Counted from the stretch's first letter, positions 1-9,178 are shown. The stretch: DNA of 64,000 bases from Sphingomonas sp. YR710 (GCF_900101455.1 NZ_FMZJ01000020.1:1-64000), one strand, 5' to 3'. Notes: a model not told the origin generated them from the sequence alone. A program made the numbers and translations.

Positions 1-309
1 TAAGGGCTGGCCTCCAAACCCAGCCCAAAGCTTGAATCACATCCAGGCCGCTTTGGGAATCCACCCTCGATTCAAGCTATTCACAGTGCGCTCTAAGGCG
101 CCCAGGATGAGATCCAATCGCGTGCTGCGGCCCCCAGCGTGTCATCGTGAACGGCAGGTTTTTCGAGGTTCAGTCGTTCCCAGATACTGGCTGGAACGGC
201 CGCCTTTGGCTGGCGTCCGCTAAAAGGCGGGGCACTTTAGGAGACGATGCGATCAAGCGCGGCGGCAGGCAAAAACGACGGCTTTCCGCAGATCGCAATC
301 TTCTTTCCC
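1..309. other. Left-edge gene-free stretch with nested inverted repeats
   Basis: No convincing gene is visible here. The first 80 bases are rich in inverted repeats. GGGCTGG at 4-10 pairs with CCAGCCC at 20-26. CCCAAAG at 24-30 pairs with CTTTGGG at 51-57. AGCTTGAATC at 29-38 pairs with GATTCAAGCT at 69-78. The last two pairings share bases 29-30, and the first two share 24-26, so the stems compete. This could be a terminator or attenuator of a gene left of the window, or an element end. Short ORFs across the rest look like antisense noise from the neighbouring DUF1428 gene. Confidence 0.5.
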
Positions 310-1026
310 TTATGCGTGCGCGGTATCGAACACTGGCGCAAAGCCGCCGAAAATCGCGGTCGGCCCATTCCACGTCGGCTTGTTGCTGGCCATTCGTGGA
401 TCGCTCATCAGTGCGGCCCACGCAGCGTCGCGGGTCGCTTTATCGGGCCATTCGATCCAACCGAACACAACCGTCTCATCTTCCGCCAGGTCGACTGCCC
501 GACGAAAATCCGTCACCTTGCCCGCCGGCACGTCGGCACCCCACCCGTCAACGATACGAAGCGCGCCCTTTTCCTTGAACAGCGCGCCGTGGCCCTCAGC
601 GAAGGCGGCGAAGTCTTCGCGCTTATCGCTCGGCACTGCGGCGACCATGCCGTCCACGAATCCGAATGCGCCGCCGTCGCCACTGTCGTAGACGACTTCG
701 AACCCGCCGAAGACCATCCGCTTTCCGTCGAACGGCATCGGGCTTTCGGGCATCTTCATGCGCTCGTCTTTCATGATCCCTTCATGGGCGCTATCGAATG
801 CCGCCTTGTCGTCGTAGAAGATCCACGAGAACACGACACTCTCACCGTCTTCCAGCGCGACTGCGCGCTTCATGTCGGTGCGCTTGCCGTCGGGCACGTC
901 CACAGCCCAGGTCTCGACGATTCGGCGTGCGCCGTGATCCTGAAAGATCGGCGCAGCTTCTGCCGCCATCTTTGCGTAGCCTGCCTTGTCGTGCGACGGG
1001 ATCAGAAATCCTTGAACATAGGTCAT
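310..1026 (-). CDS. Tandem DUF1428 domain protein
   Basis: A 238-residue protein built of two copies of the small DUF1428 fold, a dimeric alpha-beta barrel-like domain of about 115 residues that normally stands alone. Copy 1 (about 1-115) and copy 2 (about 123-235) align along their length: each has an 'R-IVE/DGW..DVP-GK-TD..RAV-L...E-VVF.WI' core, then a 'DK...D.A' segment, then 'FGGF..V.D' at the end. The start was chosen at 1026 because AGGAGG lies just upstream; the open frame runs further 5' without a better signal. Function is unknown; DUF1428 is often called an RNA-signal-recognition-particle-like protein on weak grounds. Transcribed toward the window edge, apparently alone. Confidence 0.85.
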   Translation of the reverse strand: MTYVQGFLIPSHDKAGYAKMAAEAAPIFQDHGARRIVETWAVDVPDGKRTDMKRAVALEDGESVVFSWIFYDDKAAFDSAHEGIMKDERMKMPESPMPFDGKRMVFGGFEVVYDSGDGGAFGFVDGMVAAVPSDKREDFAAFAEGHGALFKEKGALRIVDGWGADVPAGKVTDFRRAVDLAEDETVVFGWIEWPDKATRDAAWAALMSDPRMASNKPTWNGPTAIFGGFAPVFDTAHA

Positions 1027-1344
1027 GCCAATGTTTCCTCCTTTGCGTTCGCGGCTTCGTACGTGCGAGCGGATCGCCCGTGGCATTGTTTTGTACGGAA
1101 CACGCCCCGACGCGCACGACGCAGCGACAGTGTTTACGACGACAAAGGTCCACCAAAGCAGCACGGGTCGACCAGTTCCATTCAGGACTCAGGATAACCA
1201 GTACTGAAGCAGAATGCGATCATATTTCAGCCGAGAACAGCAGGTAAACCGTCCGAATGGGTCAGGAGGGGGGCGTCGCGATTTCTTTGGGCACACGGAC
1301 CTAAGACCATGCTGAAACAAGCAGCCTCACGCTTCAAATCCCCG
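1027..1344. other. Intergenic gap between rsgA and the DUF1428 gene
   Basis: About 318 bases between the 3' end of rsgA and the start of the DUF1428 gene. I see only the AGGAGG ribosome-binding site next to 1026. The reading frames crossing it are extensions or shadows of neighbours. It probably holds the DUF1428 promoter, but no confident -35/-10 pair stands out. Confidence 0.4.
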
Positions 1345-2340
1345 CTATCGGGGCCGCCGCGCTCTAACCTGTGCGGCGTTGATGCCGTCCTCTGCCGCCA
1401 GTTTGCGCCAGCGATCGAAACGGACGGTGGTCAGCGAGCCCATCGCGATCGCCGCCCGGATCGCGCAACCCGGTTCGACCCCATGTGCACAGTCTGAAAA
1501 TCGGCAATCTTGCGCCACCAGTGCAAAGTCGTCGAAAACCTCGGCTATGCCGGTAGCTGAGTCGAACAGCTGCAATTCGCGCATGCCGGGCGTATCAAGC
1601 AACCAGCCGCCGCCGTCGAGCCGATGCATTTCGCGCACAGTTGTCGTGTGACGCCCCGTGTCGTCACCTGTGCGGATCGCCTGCGTGGCAATGCTGTTCG
1701 AACCCCGCAAGGTATTGACAAGTGTCGATTTTCCGACGCCCGAGGAACCGAGAAGGGCGACGGTTTCACCCTTGGCGCACCATCCCGCAAGGCAGGCCAC
1801 ACTGGCGAGATCGCGCCCGTCGATGGCTTCGACGAGCAACCCCGGCTCGATCCCGCGCGCCGCTGCCGCGAAAACCTCCGGGGTGTCCGTCAGGTCGGTC
1901 TTTGTAAGAACAACGACCGGATTCACACCCACCTCGCGCGCCAGCACCAGATAGCGCTCCAGCCGCGCTACGCTGAAATCCTGGTTGCAAGAGGCAACGA
2001 TGAACAACGTGTCGACATTGGCGGCAATCATTTGCTCCTTGCGGCGGTCACCCGGCGCGCGCCGCTTAAACAGATTCATCCGGTGAAGTACGCGCACGGG
2101 CTGTAGCGTGCCGTCGACAAGCAGCCAGTCGCCGACCGTCGGATGACTGTCCGCCGAACCGGCGCCGGGAATATTAGGTGCGATGAAGCCCCGCCCGCCC
2201 GCCCCTGCCACCGCGATCTTGCCACGATGGACCGCCATCACGCGGAGGGGATGGCATCGCCGGGCTTCGTCCTCCGAGACCTGCTCGCTGAAATAGGTCT
2301 TCCAGCCAAGTTCTTCCAAAGTCTCATTGGTAGGTTTCAT
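1345..2340 (-). CDS. rsgA: Ribosome small subunit-dependent GTPase RsgA
   Basis: A 331-residue circularly permuted GTPase that assists late 30S subunit maturation and binds 16S rRNA. An N-terminal OB-like region (to about 110) is followed by G4 'VVLTKTDL', then G1 'GSSGVGKSTLVNTL' and G3 'DTPGMREL', which is the permuted order of the family. The C-terminal zinc motif is visible as 'CRFSDCAHGVEPGC' near 275-290. Start 2340 is set by an ATGA overlap with the stop codon of the small upstream ORF, implying translational coupling. It is the last gene of a four-gene overlapping run that begins with the cyclic-nucleotide-binding flavoenzyme. Confidence 0.95.
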   Translation of the reverse strand: MKPTNETLEELGWKTYFSEQVSEDEARRCHPLRVMAVHRGKIAVAGAGGRGFIAPNIPGAGSADSHPTVGDWLLVDGTLQPVRVLHRMNLFKRRAPGDRRKEQMIAANVDTLFIVASCNQDFSVARLERYLVLAREVGVNPVVVLTKTDLTDTPEVFAAAARGIEPGLLVEAIDGRDLASVACLAGWCAKGETVALLGSSGVGKSTLVNTLRGSNSIATQAIRTGDDTGRHTTTVREMHRLDGGGWLLDTPGMRELQLFDSATGIAEVFDDFALVAQDCRFSDCAHGVEPGCAIRAAIAMGSLTTVRFDRWRKLAAEDGINAAQVRARRPR

Positions 2341-2576
2341 AAGGCGGCAGCTATCAGCGCCGCGTCGTCCCGTCCACAATGGTTGCAATTGAGGGGCACT
2401 GCCTCCGGGGCGGTGTCCGACCGCGTGAGTGGCAGCTTTTCCCACCTTCCGTCACTGGACGGTTCGCACGTAAACGACCGACCTTCGTCGGCAGGCGCGG
2501 TTGGCGGAACGTCCGACATGGACGTGCGAGCGATCTGGCCGCCGTTCACCCCCGCGGAGTCATGCATCCCTTTCAC
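2337..2576 (-). CDS. Small unknown protein coupled to rsgA
   Basis: A 79-residue ORF that I do not recognise. It is supported mainly by its junctions: a GTG start at 2576 overlaps the TGA stop of the UBP zinc-finger gene (GTGA), and its own TGA overlaps the rsgA ATG (ATGA). An ATG at 2519 would give a 60-residue version. The C-terminal end has a single CxxC ('CNHCGRDD') resembling half of a zinc ribbon, then an Ala-rich tail. No signal peptide or membrane helix. Could be a chance frame, but two phase-correct overlaps inside an operon argue for a real gene. Confidence 0.5.
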   Translation of the reverse strand: MKGMHDSAGVNGGQIARTSMSDVPPTAPADEGRSFTCEPSSDGRWEKLPLTRSDTAPEAVPLNCNHCGRDDAALIAAAL

Positions 2577-2875
2577 ACATATCGTGGGATCGGCGTCAAC
2601 TGGGCCGTCTGGTCGGGCAGGTCGATCATGGCCTCATCCACGTAACACCAGCCCCAACCCTCTGGCGGGTCATAGCCCTCGATGATCGGGTGATGTGTCG
2701 CGTGGAAATGGGCGGTGGCGTGGCGCAGGGGTGATTGGTCGCAGCACCCGACATGACCGCAGGTTCGGCACAGGCGCAAATGAACCCATGGGCTGCCGAC
2801 CTTCAGGCATTCTTCGCAGCCGCGCGCACTGGGCGTGACGTCGTTGATCGTCATGCTATGGCGACAGCCTATCAT
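2573..2875 (-). CDS. UBP-type zinc finger protein
   Basis: A 100-residue stand-alone ZnF-UBP domain. The ordered Cys/His ligands are clear: 'GCRH' at 3-6, 'GCEEC', 'LCRTCGHVGCCD' and 'RHATAHFHATHHPI'. In eukaryotes this fold binds the C-terminus of ubiquitin; the bacterial partner is unknown. Start 2875 overlaps the stop of the upstream flavoenzyme gene (ATGA), with an AGGAGG-like site in the end of that gene. UBP-finger proteins next to cyclic-nucleotide-binding thioredoxin-reductase-like enzymes are a recurrent bacterial pairing as I recall it, so they may work together. Confidence 0.88.
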   Translation of the reverse strand: MIGCRHSMTINDVTPSARGCEECLKVGSPWVHLRLCRTCGHVGCCDQSPLRHATAHFHATHHPIIEGYDPPEGWGWCYVDEAMIDLPDQTAQLTPIPRYV

Positions 2876-4515
2876 ATTTCCTCCTTTGCCGAGCGTGCGG
2901 AAATCATAGCATGAATCTGGGCGACCACCGCTGCGCCCTCGCCGACGGCCGCGGCGACGCGCTTGGTCGATCCCGCACGGACATCGCCAATTGCGAAAAC
3001 GCCCGGCCGACTCGTTTCCAGCGATAGAGGTCCCGTCCCGGTGATAACGAAACCCCTGGCATCGGTTTGCGCACACCCCTCCAGCCAATCGGCGTTAGGA
3101 TCGGCGCCGATGAACAGGAACAGGTGGCGGAGCGGGCAGCGATGCTGTGCGCCGTCTTTGAGGTCGCGAAACGTCGCTGCGGTGAGCCCGGTTGCGCGAT
3201 CGCCTTCCAGCGCGACGACTTCGGAACCGACATGGATTTCGACATTGGGAAGTGCTGTGATGCGGTCGATCAGATAGCGCGACATCGTCTCTGACAGGTC
3301 GCGCCGGACGAAGAGGTGCAGGCGCTTCACCTGGGGGGCGAGGAACACGATCGCCTGGCCCGCCGAATTTCCGCCGCCGACGAGCGCTATTTCTTCGCCC
3401 GCGCAGAGCCGGGCCTCGATCGGCGATGCCCAGTAAGAAACGCCGGCCCCTTCAAATTCCCCGAGGTTTGGTATGTCGGGCCGACGGTAGCGTGCTCCCG
3501 ATGCGATTACGAGCGCCTGCGCCTGAATGCGACGATCGCCCGACAGATTCAGTGCGAGCGTGTCCAACTTGCAGTCGAGCCTTTCCACCTTGACCGGAAC
3601 GACGATTTCCGCCCCAAATTTCAGGGCCTGGCTGAAGGCGCGACCCGCCAGCGCCTGCCCCGAAATGCCGGTCGGAAAGCCCAGATAATTCTCGATCCGC
3701 GCGGAGGCCCCCGCCTGACCACCCATTGCGCGTTCATCGAGGACAATCACGGACAGGCCTTCGGAAGCGGCATAGACCGCGGCAGCCAGCCCGGCCGGTC
3801 CAGCGCCCACGATGGCAACGTCATATACGGCATCCTGATCCAGAACAGGCGTTATGCCCAGGCAGCCTGCCAGTTCCTCGTCCCTTGGCCGCCTTAACAG
3901 TGTCCCGCTCGGGCAGACCACGAGGGGGAGCTCATCGGGCAGAACGCCAATCCGCTCGACCAAAGCCCGTCCTTCATCGTCGGTGGATGCGTCGAGGACG
4001 AGGTTGGGATAGCCGTTACGGGTCAGGAAGCCCTGAAGCCGGACAATGTCTGCACTGCCGGGCACGCCGATCAAGATGGTGCCGGCCCCGCCTTCCTCGA
4101 TCAAACCGACGCGGCGCAGGATCAACGCCCGCATCACGATCTCACCCACGTCCGCCGATCCGACCATCAACGCTCTCAGATGGGCTGGGTCGAAGGGTAG
4201 CGCAGTACAGCCTCCGGTACCGGCTCGCCCGGCCGCGAGGGAGGCACGTCCGGCAAGCTGGTTCACTTCGCCGCTCAATTGTCCGGGACCATGGCTCGTA
4301 ACGGGTGCCTCATGGTTGAGCCCATCGCGCCGTACCACCTCTATCGTGCCTTCCAGCACCAGCCAGGCCGGCGCGCCCTCTTCACCAATGGCATAGAGCG
4401 TCTCCCCCGGAGCAAATCGCCGGGCAGTGCCACTGGCGAAGCGGCGCGCCATCTCGATCTGAACTGCGGTGAGAACCGGAAACATCTGATGTGCGCGGGT
4501 TCCCAGAGTGCTCAT
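2872..4515 (-). CDS. Cyclic nucleotide-binding, thioredoxin reductase-like flavoenzyme
   Basis: A 547-residue fusion. Residues about 10-135 form a cNMP-binding (CRP-like) domain; about 145-225 look thioredoxin-like ('TILIGVPGSADIVRLQGFL'); about 235-547 form a thioredoxin-reductase-type FAD/NAD(P)H domain with 'VGAGPAGLAAAVYAA', 'GGGNSAGQA' and the late 'FAIGDVR' FAD motif. The CxxC redox pair expected in true thioredoxin reductase is absent: 'GGQAGASARIENYLGFP' occupies the central region without it. So this is probably a pyridine-nucleotide flavoenzyme gated by a small ligand, not a classical TrxB. The start at 4515 gives the normal length; an upstream ATG at 4602 lacks a good site. First gene of the rsgA run. 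Confidence 0.88.
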   Translation of the reverse strand: MSTLGTRAHQMFPVLTAVQIEMARRFASGTARRFAPGETLYAIGEEGAPAWLVLEGTIEVVRRDGLNHEAPVTSHGPGQLSGEVNQLAGRASLAAGRAGTGGCTALPFDPAHLRALMVGSADVGEIVMRALILRRVGLIEEGGAGTILIGVPGSADIVRLQGFLTRNGYPNLVLDASTDDEGRALVERIGVLPDELPLVVCPSGTLLRRPRDEELAGCLGITPVLDQDAVYDVAIVGAGPAGLAAAVYAASEGLSVIVLDERAMGGQAGASARIENYLGFPTGISGQALAGRAFSQALKFGAEIVVPVKVERLDCKLDTLALNLSGDRRIQAQALVIASGARYRRPDIPNLGEFEGAGVSYWASPIEARLCAGEEIALVGGGNSAGQAIVFLAPQVKRLHLFVRRDLSETMSRYLIDRITALPNVEIHVGSEVVALEGDRATGLTAATFRDLKDGAQHRCPLRHLFLFIGADPNADWLEGCAQTDARGFVITGTGPLSLETSRPGVFAIGDVRAGSTKRVAAAVGEGAAVVAQIHAMISARSAKEEI

Positions 4516-4714
4516 GCGGTGATCCAGTCTTTTGTCCGGCGGAAACAATCCTGGCAGAGTAGCCGACCCCCGTGACCGCGACCACACAAGACGCGAAAGC
4601 ACGTGGCGGTTCAGCGTGCCGCAAGGCCGCGTCGCAAGCGCCCGCTTGCAGACATTGCGCTCCGCGATGATTCGGCCCAGCTTTTTCTCATCGACGATCT
4701 GAGAGAGGAATCCG

Positions 4715-5137
4715 ATGACACATCAGGGCTCTTGTTTCTGCGGGGCGGTGACAATCCAGACGAGCGAGGAGCCCGAAGGCATGGGCTACTGCCATTGCAG
4801 CTCGTGTCGATCCTGGTCGGGCGGGCCCATCAACGCTTTTACTTTGTGGAAGCCCGATGCCGTGCGCGTAACGTCAGGAGAAGATGATCTCGCGACGTTC
4901 ATTAAGAACCCGATGAGCGAGCGCAAATATTGCGCGAGGTGTGGCGGCCATCTGATGACCAACCATCCCGGCCTCGGTTTGATCGATGTGTTTGCTGCGA
5001 CGCTACCGACTCTCGCATTCGTACCCGGCGTGCACATCAACTATGCCGAGACGGTCCTGCCGATGAAGGACGGCCTCCCCAAGCTGAAGGATTTTCCGGC
5101 GGAGTTCGGTGGTTCGGGTGAAGCGGTGGCGGAGTAA
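4715..5137 (+). CDS. GFA family (CENP-V/GFA domain) protein
   Basis: A 140-residue protein of the Gfa-like fold, named after glutathione-dependent formaldehyde-activating enzyme; most members have no proven substrate. Zinc ligands are visible: 'GSCFCGAV' at 6-13, 'YCHCSSCR' at 25-32 and 'YCARCGGHL' around 73-81. GAGAGGAA just upstream of 4715 supports the start. It lies alone on the plus strand, divergent from the flavoenzyme operon, with about 200 bases between them. Confidence 0.88.
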   Translation: MTHQGSCFCGAVTIQTSEEPEGMGYCHCSSCRSWSGGPINAFTLWKPDAVRVTSGEDDLATFIKNPMSERKYCARCGGHLMTNHPGLGLIDVFAATLPTLAFVPGVHINYAETVLPMKDGLPKLKDFPAEFGGSGEAVAE

Positions 5138-5401
5138 GACGACCACCACCCCGGCTCCTTAAACCATAACTATGCGGAAGCAGAGCGTAGTAGCTTGGCC
5201 CAAGTCGCCACGGCCGTCCACCAATGATCGCAAGCCGATCCGTCGCGGGAATGCTGATCAGCCGGAGCGGCCGGGATTCTCCGAAGTCGTCATTCGTCAC
5301 TGGGATGCCGAACGATGTACGTTGGTCGAGCGTCGTCGGCTCAGCGAAAATACAGCATCTCAAAGACACCCCTCCGCGAGCTCCTCCAGCATCTCGATTG
5401 T

Positions 5402-5581
5402 CTATTTCTTCTTGTTCGAACGATTGGCGTACAGCAAGGCTGCTGCGATCGCCGCCGACCCGATGCCGATCGCCGCGCCGACGGTGGCGATCTTGCGCAC
5501 ATTGACCCCGCCGGGTGCTGCATCGGAACCGTCCGCGGGCTTCGTCGCTATGGCCTCCGGTGCGGGCGGCGTGTTCGTCAT
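5402..5581 (-). CDS. Small single-pass membrane protein, unknown
   Basis: A 59-residue protein with a Pro/Ala-rich N-terminal half, one hydrophobic helix ('IATVGAAIGIGSAAIAAALLYA', read in two parts) and a short basic tail 'NRSNKKK'. I chose the ATG at 5581 because GGAG sits six bases upstream; an in-frame ATG at 5593 would add four residues but is poorly placed for ribosome binding. The basic end next to the helix suggests the C-terminus is cytoplasmic. No function assignable. The flanking stretches 5138-5401 and 5594-5723 hold nothing else I can support. Confidence 0.55.
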   Translation of the reverse strand: MTNTPPAPEAIATKPADGSDAAPGGVNVRKIATVGAAIGIGSAAIAAALLYANRSNKKK

Positions 5582-5723
5582 GTTGTTCTCCATAATCCTG
5601 ATCTTGTTGAATATGCTGCGGCGAGCAAAATTGTTCCGCGCAGCAATCTATCGCCATATTTCGCAGCTTACCATTATGTTTCAGCCGGCATGAACGTCGC
5701 CCGAACGATAATCGGCCCGGCGC

Positions 5724-8700
5724 TCACTCGGCCGCCAGTAGCCGCTCGGCCGCGCCGAGATCGACCGAGACCAGCCGGCTGATACCGCGCTCGATCATCG
5801 TCACCCCGAACAGCCGGTGCATCCGGCTCATCGTTACGGCATTGTGGGTGACGACCAGATAGCGGGTCTCGGTCTCCTGCGTCATCACTTCGAGCAGATC
5901 GCAGAAGCGTTCGATGTTGGCGTCATCAAGCGGGGCATCGACCTCGTCGAGCACGCAGATCGGCGCCGGGTTGGTGAGGAACAGGCCGAAGATCAAAGCG
6001 ACCGCGGTGAGCGCTTGTTCACCGCCCGACAGAAGGGTGAGCGAACCGAGTTTCTTGCCCGGCGGCTGCGCCATGATCTCGAGCCCCGCCTCCAGCGGAT
6101 CGTCGCTGTCGATCAACGCGAGATGCGCCTCGCCGCCGGCGAACAACGTGGTGAAGAGCCGACGGAAATGGCGATCGACAGCCTCGAACGCGGTCAGCAG
6201 CCGCGCACGGCCCTCGCGGTTGAGGCTGCCGATCGATCCGCGCAGCCGGTTGATCGCCTGCTGCAGTTCGTCGCGTTCGGCGACGCTGGTGAGCTGGGTC
6301 TTCTCGAGTTCCTGCAATTCGCTCTCGGCGACGAGGTTGACCGGTCCCAGCCGTTCGCGATCAGCGTTCAGCCGTTCGAGCCGCGACGATTCGGCGCCGG
6401 CTTCGCCGACATCCTCCTTCGCGAAGCCAACCCGCTCAGGCAGCAGCACAGCGGGGCATTCGAAGCGCTCGCCCGAGATCCGCCCCATCTCGACCCGGCG
6501 CAATTCCTGATTTTCGTGGCGCGCCTGCGCGCCGGCACGATGTTCGCGTGCCGCCGCTAGTTTCTCGCCGGCCTGGGCAAGCGCGGCATCGCTGGTGCGT
6601 TGATGAGTCTCCGCCGCCAGCTCGGCCGCGCGGGTTTCCGCCGCTTCCGCATCGGCGCGCGCCGCATCGGCGCCGACACTCTCGATCAGCGCGGCCAGTT
6701 CGTCGGGAAGCCCGACGATGCGCGCGCTTTCGCTTTCGATCGCCAGGTGGCGCTGATCCATCTCGGCGATACGGCTCGCGGCATCGCCGGCGCGCGCGCG
6801 CCAGCTCTTCGCCTCGGCGCGCGCCGCCTGCTGGCGCTGCGCATCGGCGGAGGCCGCCTGGGTGATCGCCATCGCCTGCCCGCGTGCCTCGAACAAGGTC
6901 GCCCGTGCCGCTTCGTTGACGTTGCGGAGCCGTTCGACCTCGGCGCGCGCCGCCTCGCCATCGGGAAGTGCCAGCATCGCCGCCATCGCCGCCGACAGGC
7001 CATCGCCCGCTTCGCGCGCCTCGGCCGCCGCCCGCGCCTCGCGCTCGACATAGGCATCGCGTTGCGCGGCAAGCCGTTCGATCGCGACCACCGCCTGATC
7101 CTCATCACGCATCGCCCCGCGCAACGCCGGCTCGGCCTTGCCCAGCGCCGCCCGCCCGGCATCGACCGCCGCCCGCGCCTGCGCCACCGCCGCATTGGCG
7201 GCCGCAAGATCGCGCAAGGCGGTGTCGAGCGTGGCACGGGCGGCGGGCAGCAGCGCCTGCAGTTCGGCCAGCCGGTTGACCCGCACCAGCCGCTCGGCTG
7301 CGGCCGCGCCGACATTGGTGGCGACAAATCCGTCCCAGCGCCGCATCTGGCCATCGCGCGTGACGATCCGTTGCCCGGCGCGCAGCGCGGCACCATCGTC
7401 GCGATCGACCACGCCGATCTGCACCAGTCGCCGCGCCAGTTCCGGGGGGCCGGCGACATGATCGGCGAGCCGAACGACACCAGGCGGAAGCGGCGGATCG
7501 TCGAGCGCTTCCGCCCCGCTCCACCGGAGCGGGCCGCTGCCGCCGATCGCCGCATCAAGATCATCGCCAAGCGCCGCCGCCAGCGCATGTTCATAGCCAG
7601 AATCGACGCGAACACGATCGATCGCTTTGGTGGCATCGGTCGCCCGGCGCAGCGCCTTTTCAAGCGATGCCGTCTCGGACTCGAGCGTGGCCAGTGCGGC
7701 ACGCGCCGTGCCGCCCGCGGCCTCGGCCTCCTCGCGCCGTATGGCGGCGGTCGACCGCATTTCCTCAGCCCGGGCGATCTCGGACTGCGCTTCGGCAATC
7801 GCCTTTTCGGCCGTGGCCCTGGCGGCAATAGCGGCCGCGCGGCGCGCCAAAAGCGGCGCATCGTCGCCCAGTCCCGCGCGCTCGCGGGCAACCCGTTCGG
7901 TTTCGGCCCGCGCCCGTTCGGCGCGCGCGCGCGTCGCCGAGACATTGGCCTGCGCCACCCGCAGATCGGCCTGTTCGGCCGCGAAAGCCGCCTGCGCCTT
8001 CGCGACCGCCAGTTCTGCCTCGCGCAAGGCGGTCTCGGCCTGCCGCACCGTCGTGTCGATTGCGGTCTGCCGCACGCCGGCATCGGCAATCCGCCGGCCA
8101 AGCTCGCGTTCCTCTTCGGTCAGTGCCGCCAGCGCCGCGGCGGCATCGACCGCCAGCCGGTCCTCGCGTGCGCGATCGCGCGCCAGCGTGTCGCGCTGCG
8201 CACCGAGTTCGGCGATCCGGCGGCGGGCCCCGTCCAGCTCCGCCTTCAGCGTGGCCAGGCGATGGCCGAGCCCCGATGCGCGATCGCGGGCAGACTGGGC
8301 CGCCGATCGCGCATCGGCGACCGACTGCGCCGCCTGCATCTGATGCGCGGCGGCCGCGCGCTGCGCCTCTGCCGCCACGTTCACGGCCGCGTCCGCCGCC
8401 TCGGCGTCCTTTTTGGCGACCGCGGCGGCGGCGGCGGCATCCCGCCAGCGCGAGAAGATCAGCCGAGCCTCGGCTATCCGGATCTGATCGCTGAGCGCGC
8501 GATAGCGTTCGGCCGCACGCGCCTGACGCCGGAGCGACACGGTCCGCGATTCCATATCCGCGAGCAGATCATCGAGCCGGCCGAGATTGACCTCGGTCGC
8601 GCGCAATTTCTGCTCGGCATCCTTGCGGCGCACATGCAGCCCGGCGATGCCCGCCGCTTCCTCGAGCATCTGGCGCCGCTCGGCGGGCTTGGCGGCGATG

Positions 8701-9143
8701 ACGGCCGCGATGCGCCCCTGGCTGACGAGCGCGGGCGAATGCGCGCCGGTCGCCGCATCGGCGAACATCAGGCCGACATCCTTGGCGCGGACGTCGCGGC
8801 CGTTCATCCGATAAGCGGAGCCGGCGCCGCGTTCGATCCGGCGGGTGACCTCGATCTCGCGATCCTGATCGGGCGGGGCATCGGGGCGTTCGGTGAAGAG
8901 CGTGACTTCGGCAAAATCGCGCGCGGCGCGCGTCGTGGTGCCCGCGAAGATCACGTCTTCCATCCCGCCGCCGCGCAGCGACTTGGGCGAGCTTTCGCCC
9001 ATCACCCAGCGGATCGCCTCGAGCAGGTTCGATTTGCCGCAGCCATTGGGCCCGACGACGCCGGTCAGCCCCGGCTCGATGATCAGTTCCGCCGGTTCGA
9101 CGAAACTCTTGAAGCCCGACAGGCGCAGTTTGCGGATGCGCAT
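5724..9143 (-). CDS. smc: Chromosome segregation ATPase SMC
   Basis: A 1139-residue SMC protein, the core ATPase of the bacterial condensin that compacts and separates chromosomes. Walker A 'GPNGCGKSN' lies at about 31-39. Long Ala/Arg/Glu-rich coiled coils flank a hinge at roughly 490-620. The C-terminal head has the ABC signature 'LSGGEQALTAVALIFG' and Walker B 'PAPICVLDEVDAPLDD'. Start is the natural 'MRIRKLRLSGFKSF' N-terminus. It lies downstream of two DsbA-like genes and a DUF721 gene on the same strand, an arrangement I associate with sphingomonads. No scpA/scpB homologue is nearby. Confidence 0.97.
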   Translation of the reverse strand: MRIRKLRLSGFKSFVEPAELIIEPGLTGVVGPNGCGKSNLLEAIRWVMGESSPKSLRGGGMEDVIFAGTTTRAARDFAEVTLFTERPDAPPDQDREIEVTRRIERGAGSAYRMNGRDVRAKDVGLMFADAATGAHSPALVSQGRIAAVIAAKPAERRQMLEEAAGIAGLHVRRKDAEQKLRATEVNLGRLDDLLADMESRTVSLRRQARAAERYRALSDQIRIAEARLIFSRWRDAAAAAAVAKKDAEAADAAVNVAAEAQRAAAAHQMQAAQSVADARSAAQSARDRASGLGHRLATLKAELDGARRRIAELGAQRDTLARDRAREDRLAVDAAAALAALTEEERELGRRIADAGVRQTAIDTTVRQAETALREAELAVAKAQAAFAAEQADLRVAQANVSATRARAERARAETERVARERAGLGDDAPLLARRAAAIAARATAEKAIAEAQSEIARAEEMRSTAAIRREEAEAAGGTARAALATLESETASLEKALRRATDATKAIDRVRVDSGYEHALAAALGDDLDAAIGGSGPLRWSGAEALDDPPLPPGVVRLADHVAGPPELARRLVQIGVVDRDDGAALRAGQRIVTRDGQMRRWDGFVATNVGAAAAERLVRVNRLAELQALLPAARATLDTALRDLAAANAAVAQARAAVDAGRAALGKAEPALRGAMRDEDQAVVAIERLAAQRDAYVEREARAAAEAREAGDGLSAAMAAMLALPDGEAARAEVERLRNVNEAARATLFEARGQAMAITQAASADAQRQQAARAEAKSWRARAGDAASRIAEMDQRHLAIESESARIVGLPDELAALIESVGADAARADAEAAETRAAELAAETHQRTSDAALAQAGEKLAAAREHRAGAQARHENQELRRVEMGRISGERFECPAVLLPERVGFAKEDVGEAGAESSRLERLNADRERLGPVNLVAESELQELEKTQLTSVAERDELQQAINRLRGSIGSLNREGRARLLTAFEAVDRHFRRLFTTLFAGGEAHLALIDSDDPLEAGLEIMAQPPGKKLGSLTLLSGGEQALTAVALIFGLFLTNPAPICVLDEVDAPLDDANIERFCDLLEVMTQETETRYLVVTHNAVTMSRMHRLFGVTMIERGISRLVSVDLGAAERLLAAE

Positions 9144-9178
9144 GGGCGGCTCAGCCTGCCGAGCCGCCCGCGATCATA

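Noticed and set aside
2872-4515. Classical thioredoxin reductase TrxB
   Set aside because: The CxxC active-site pair is absent and an N-terminal cyclic-nucleotide-binding domain is present.
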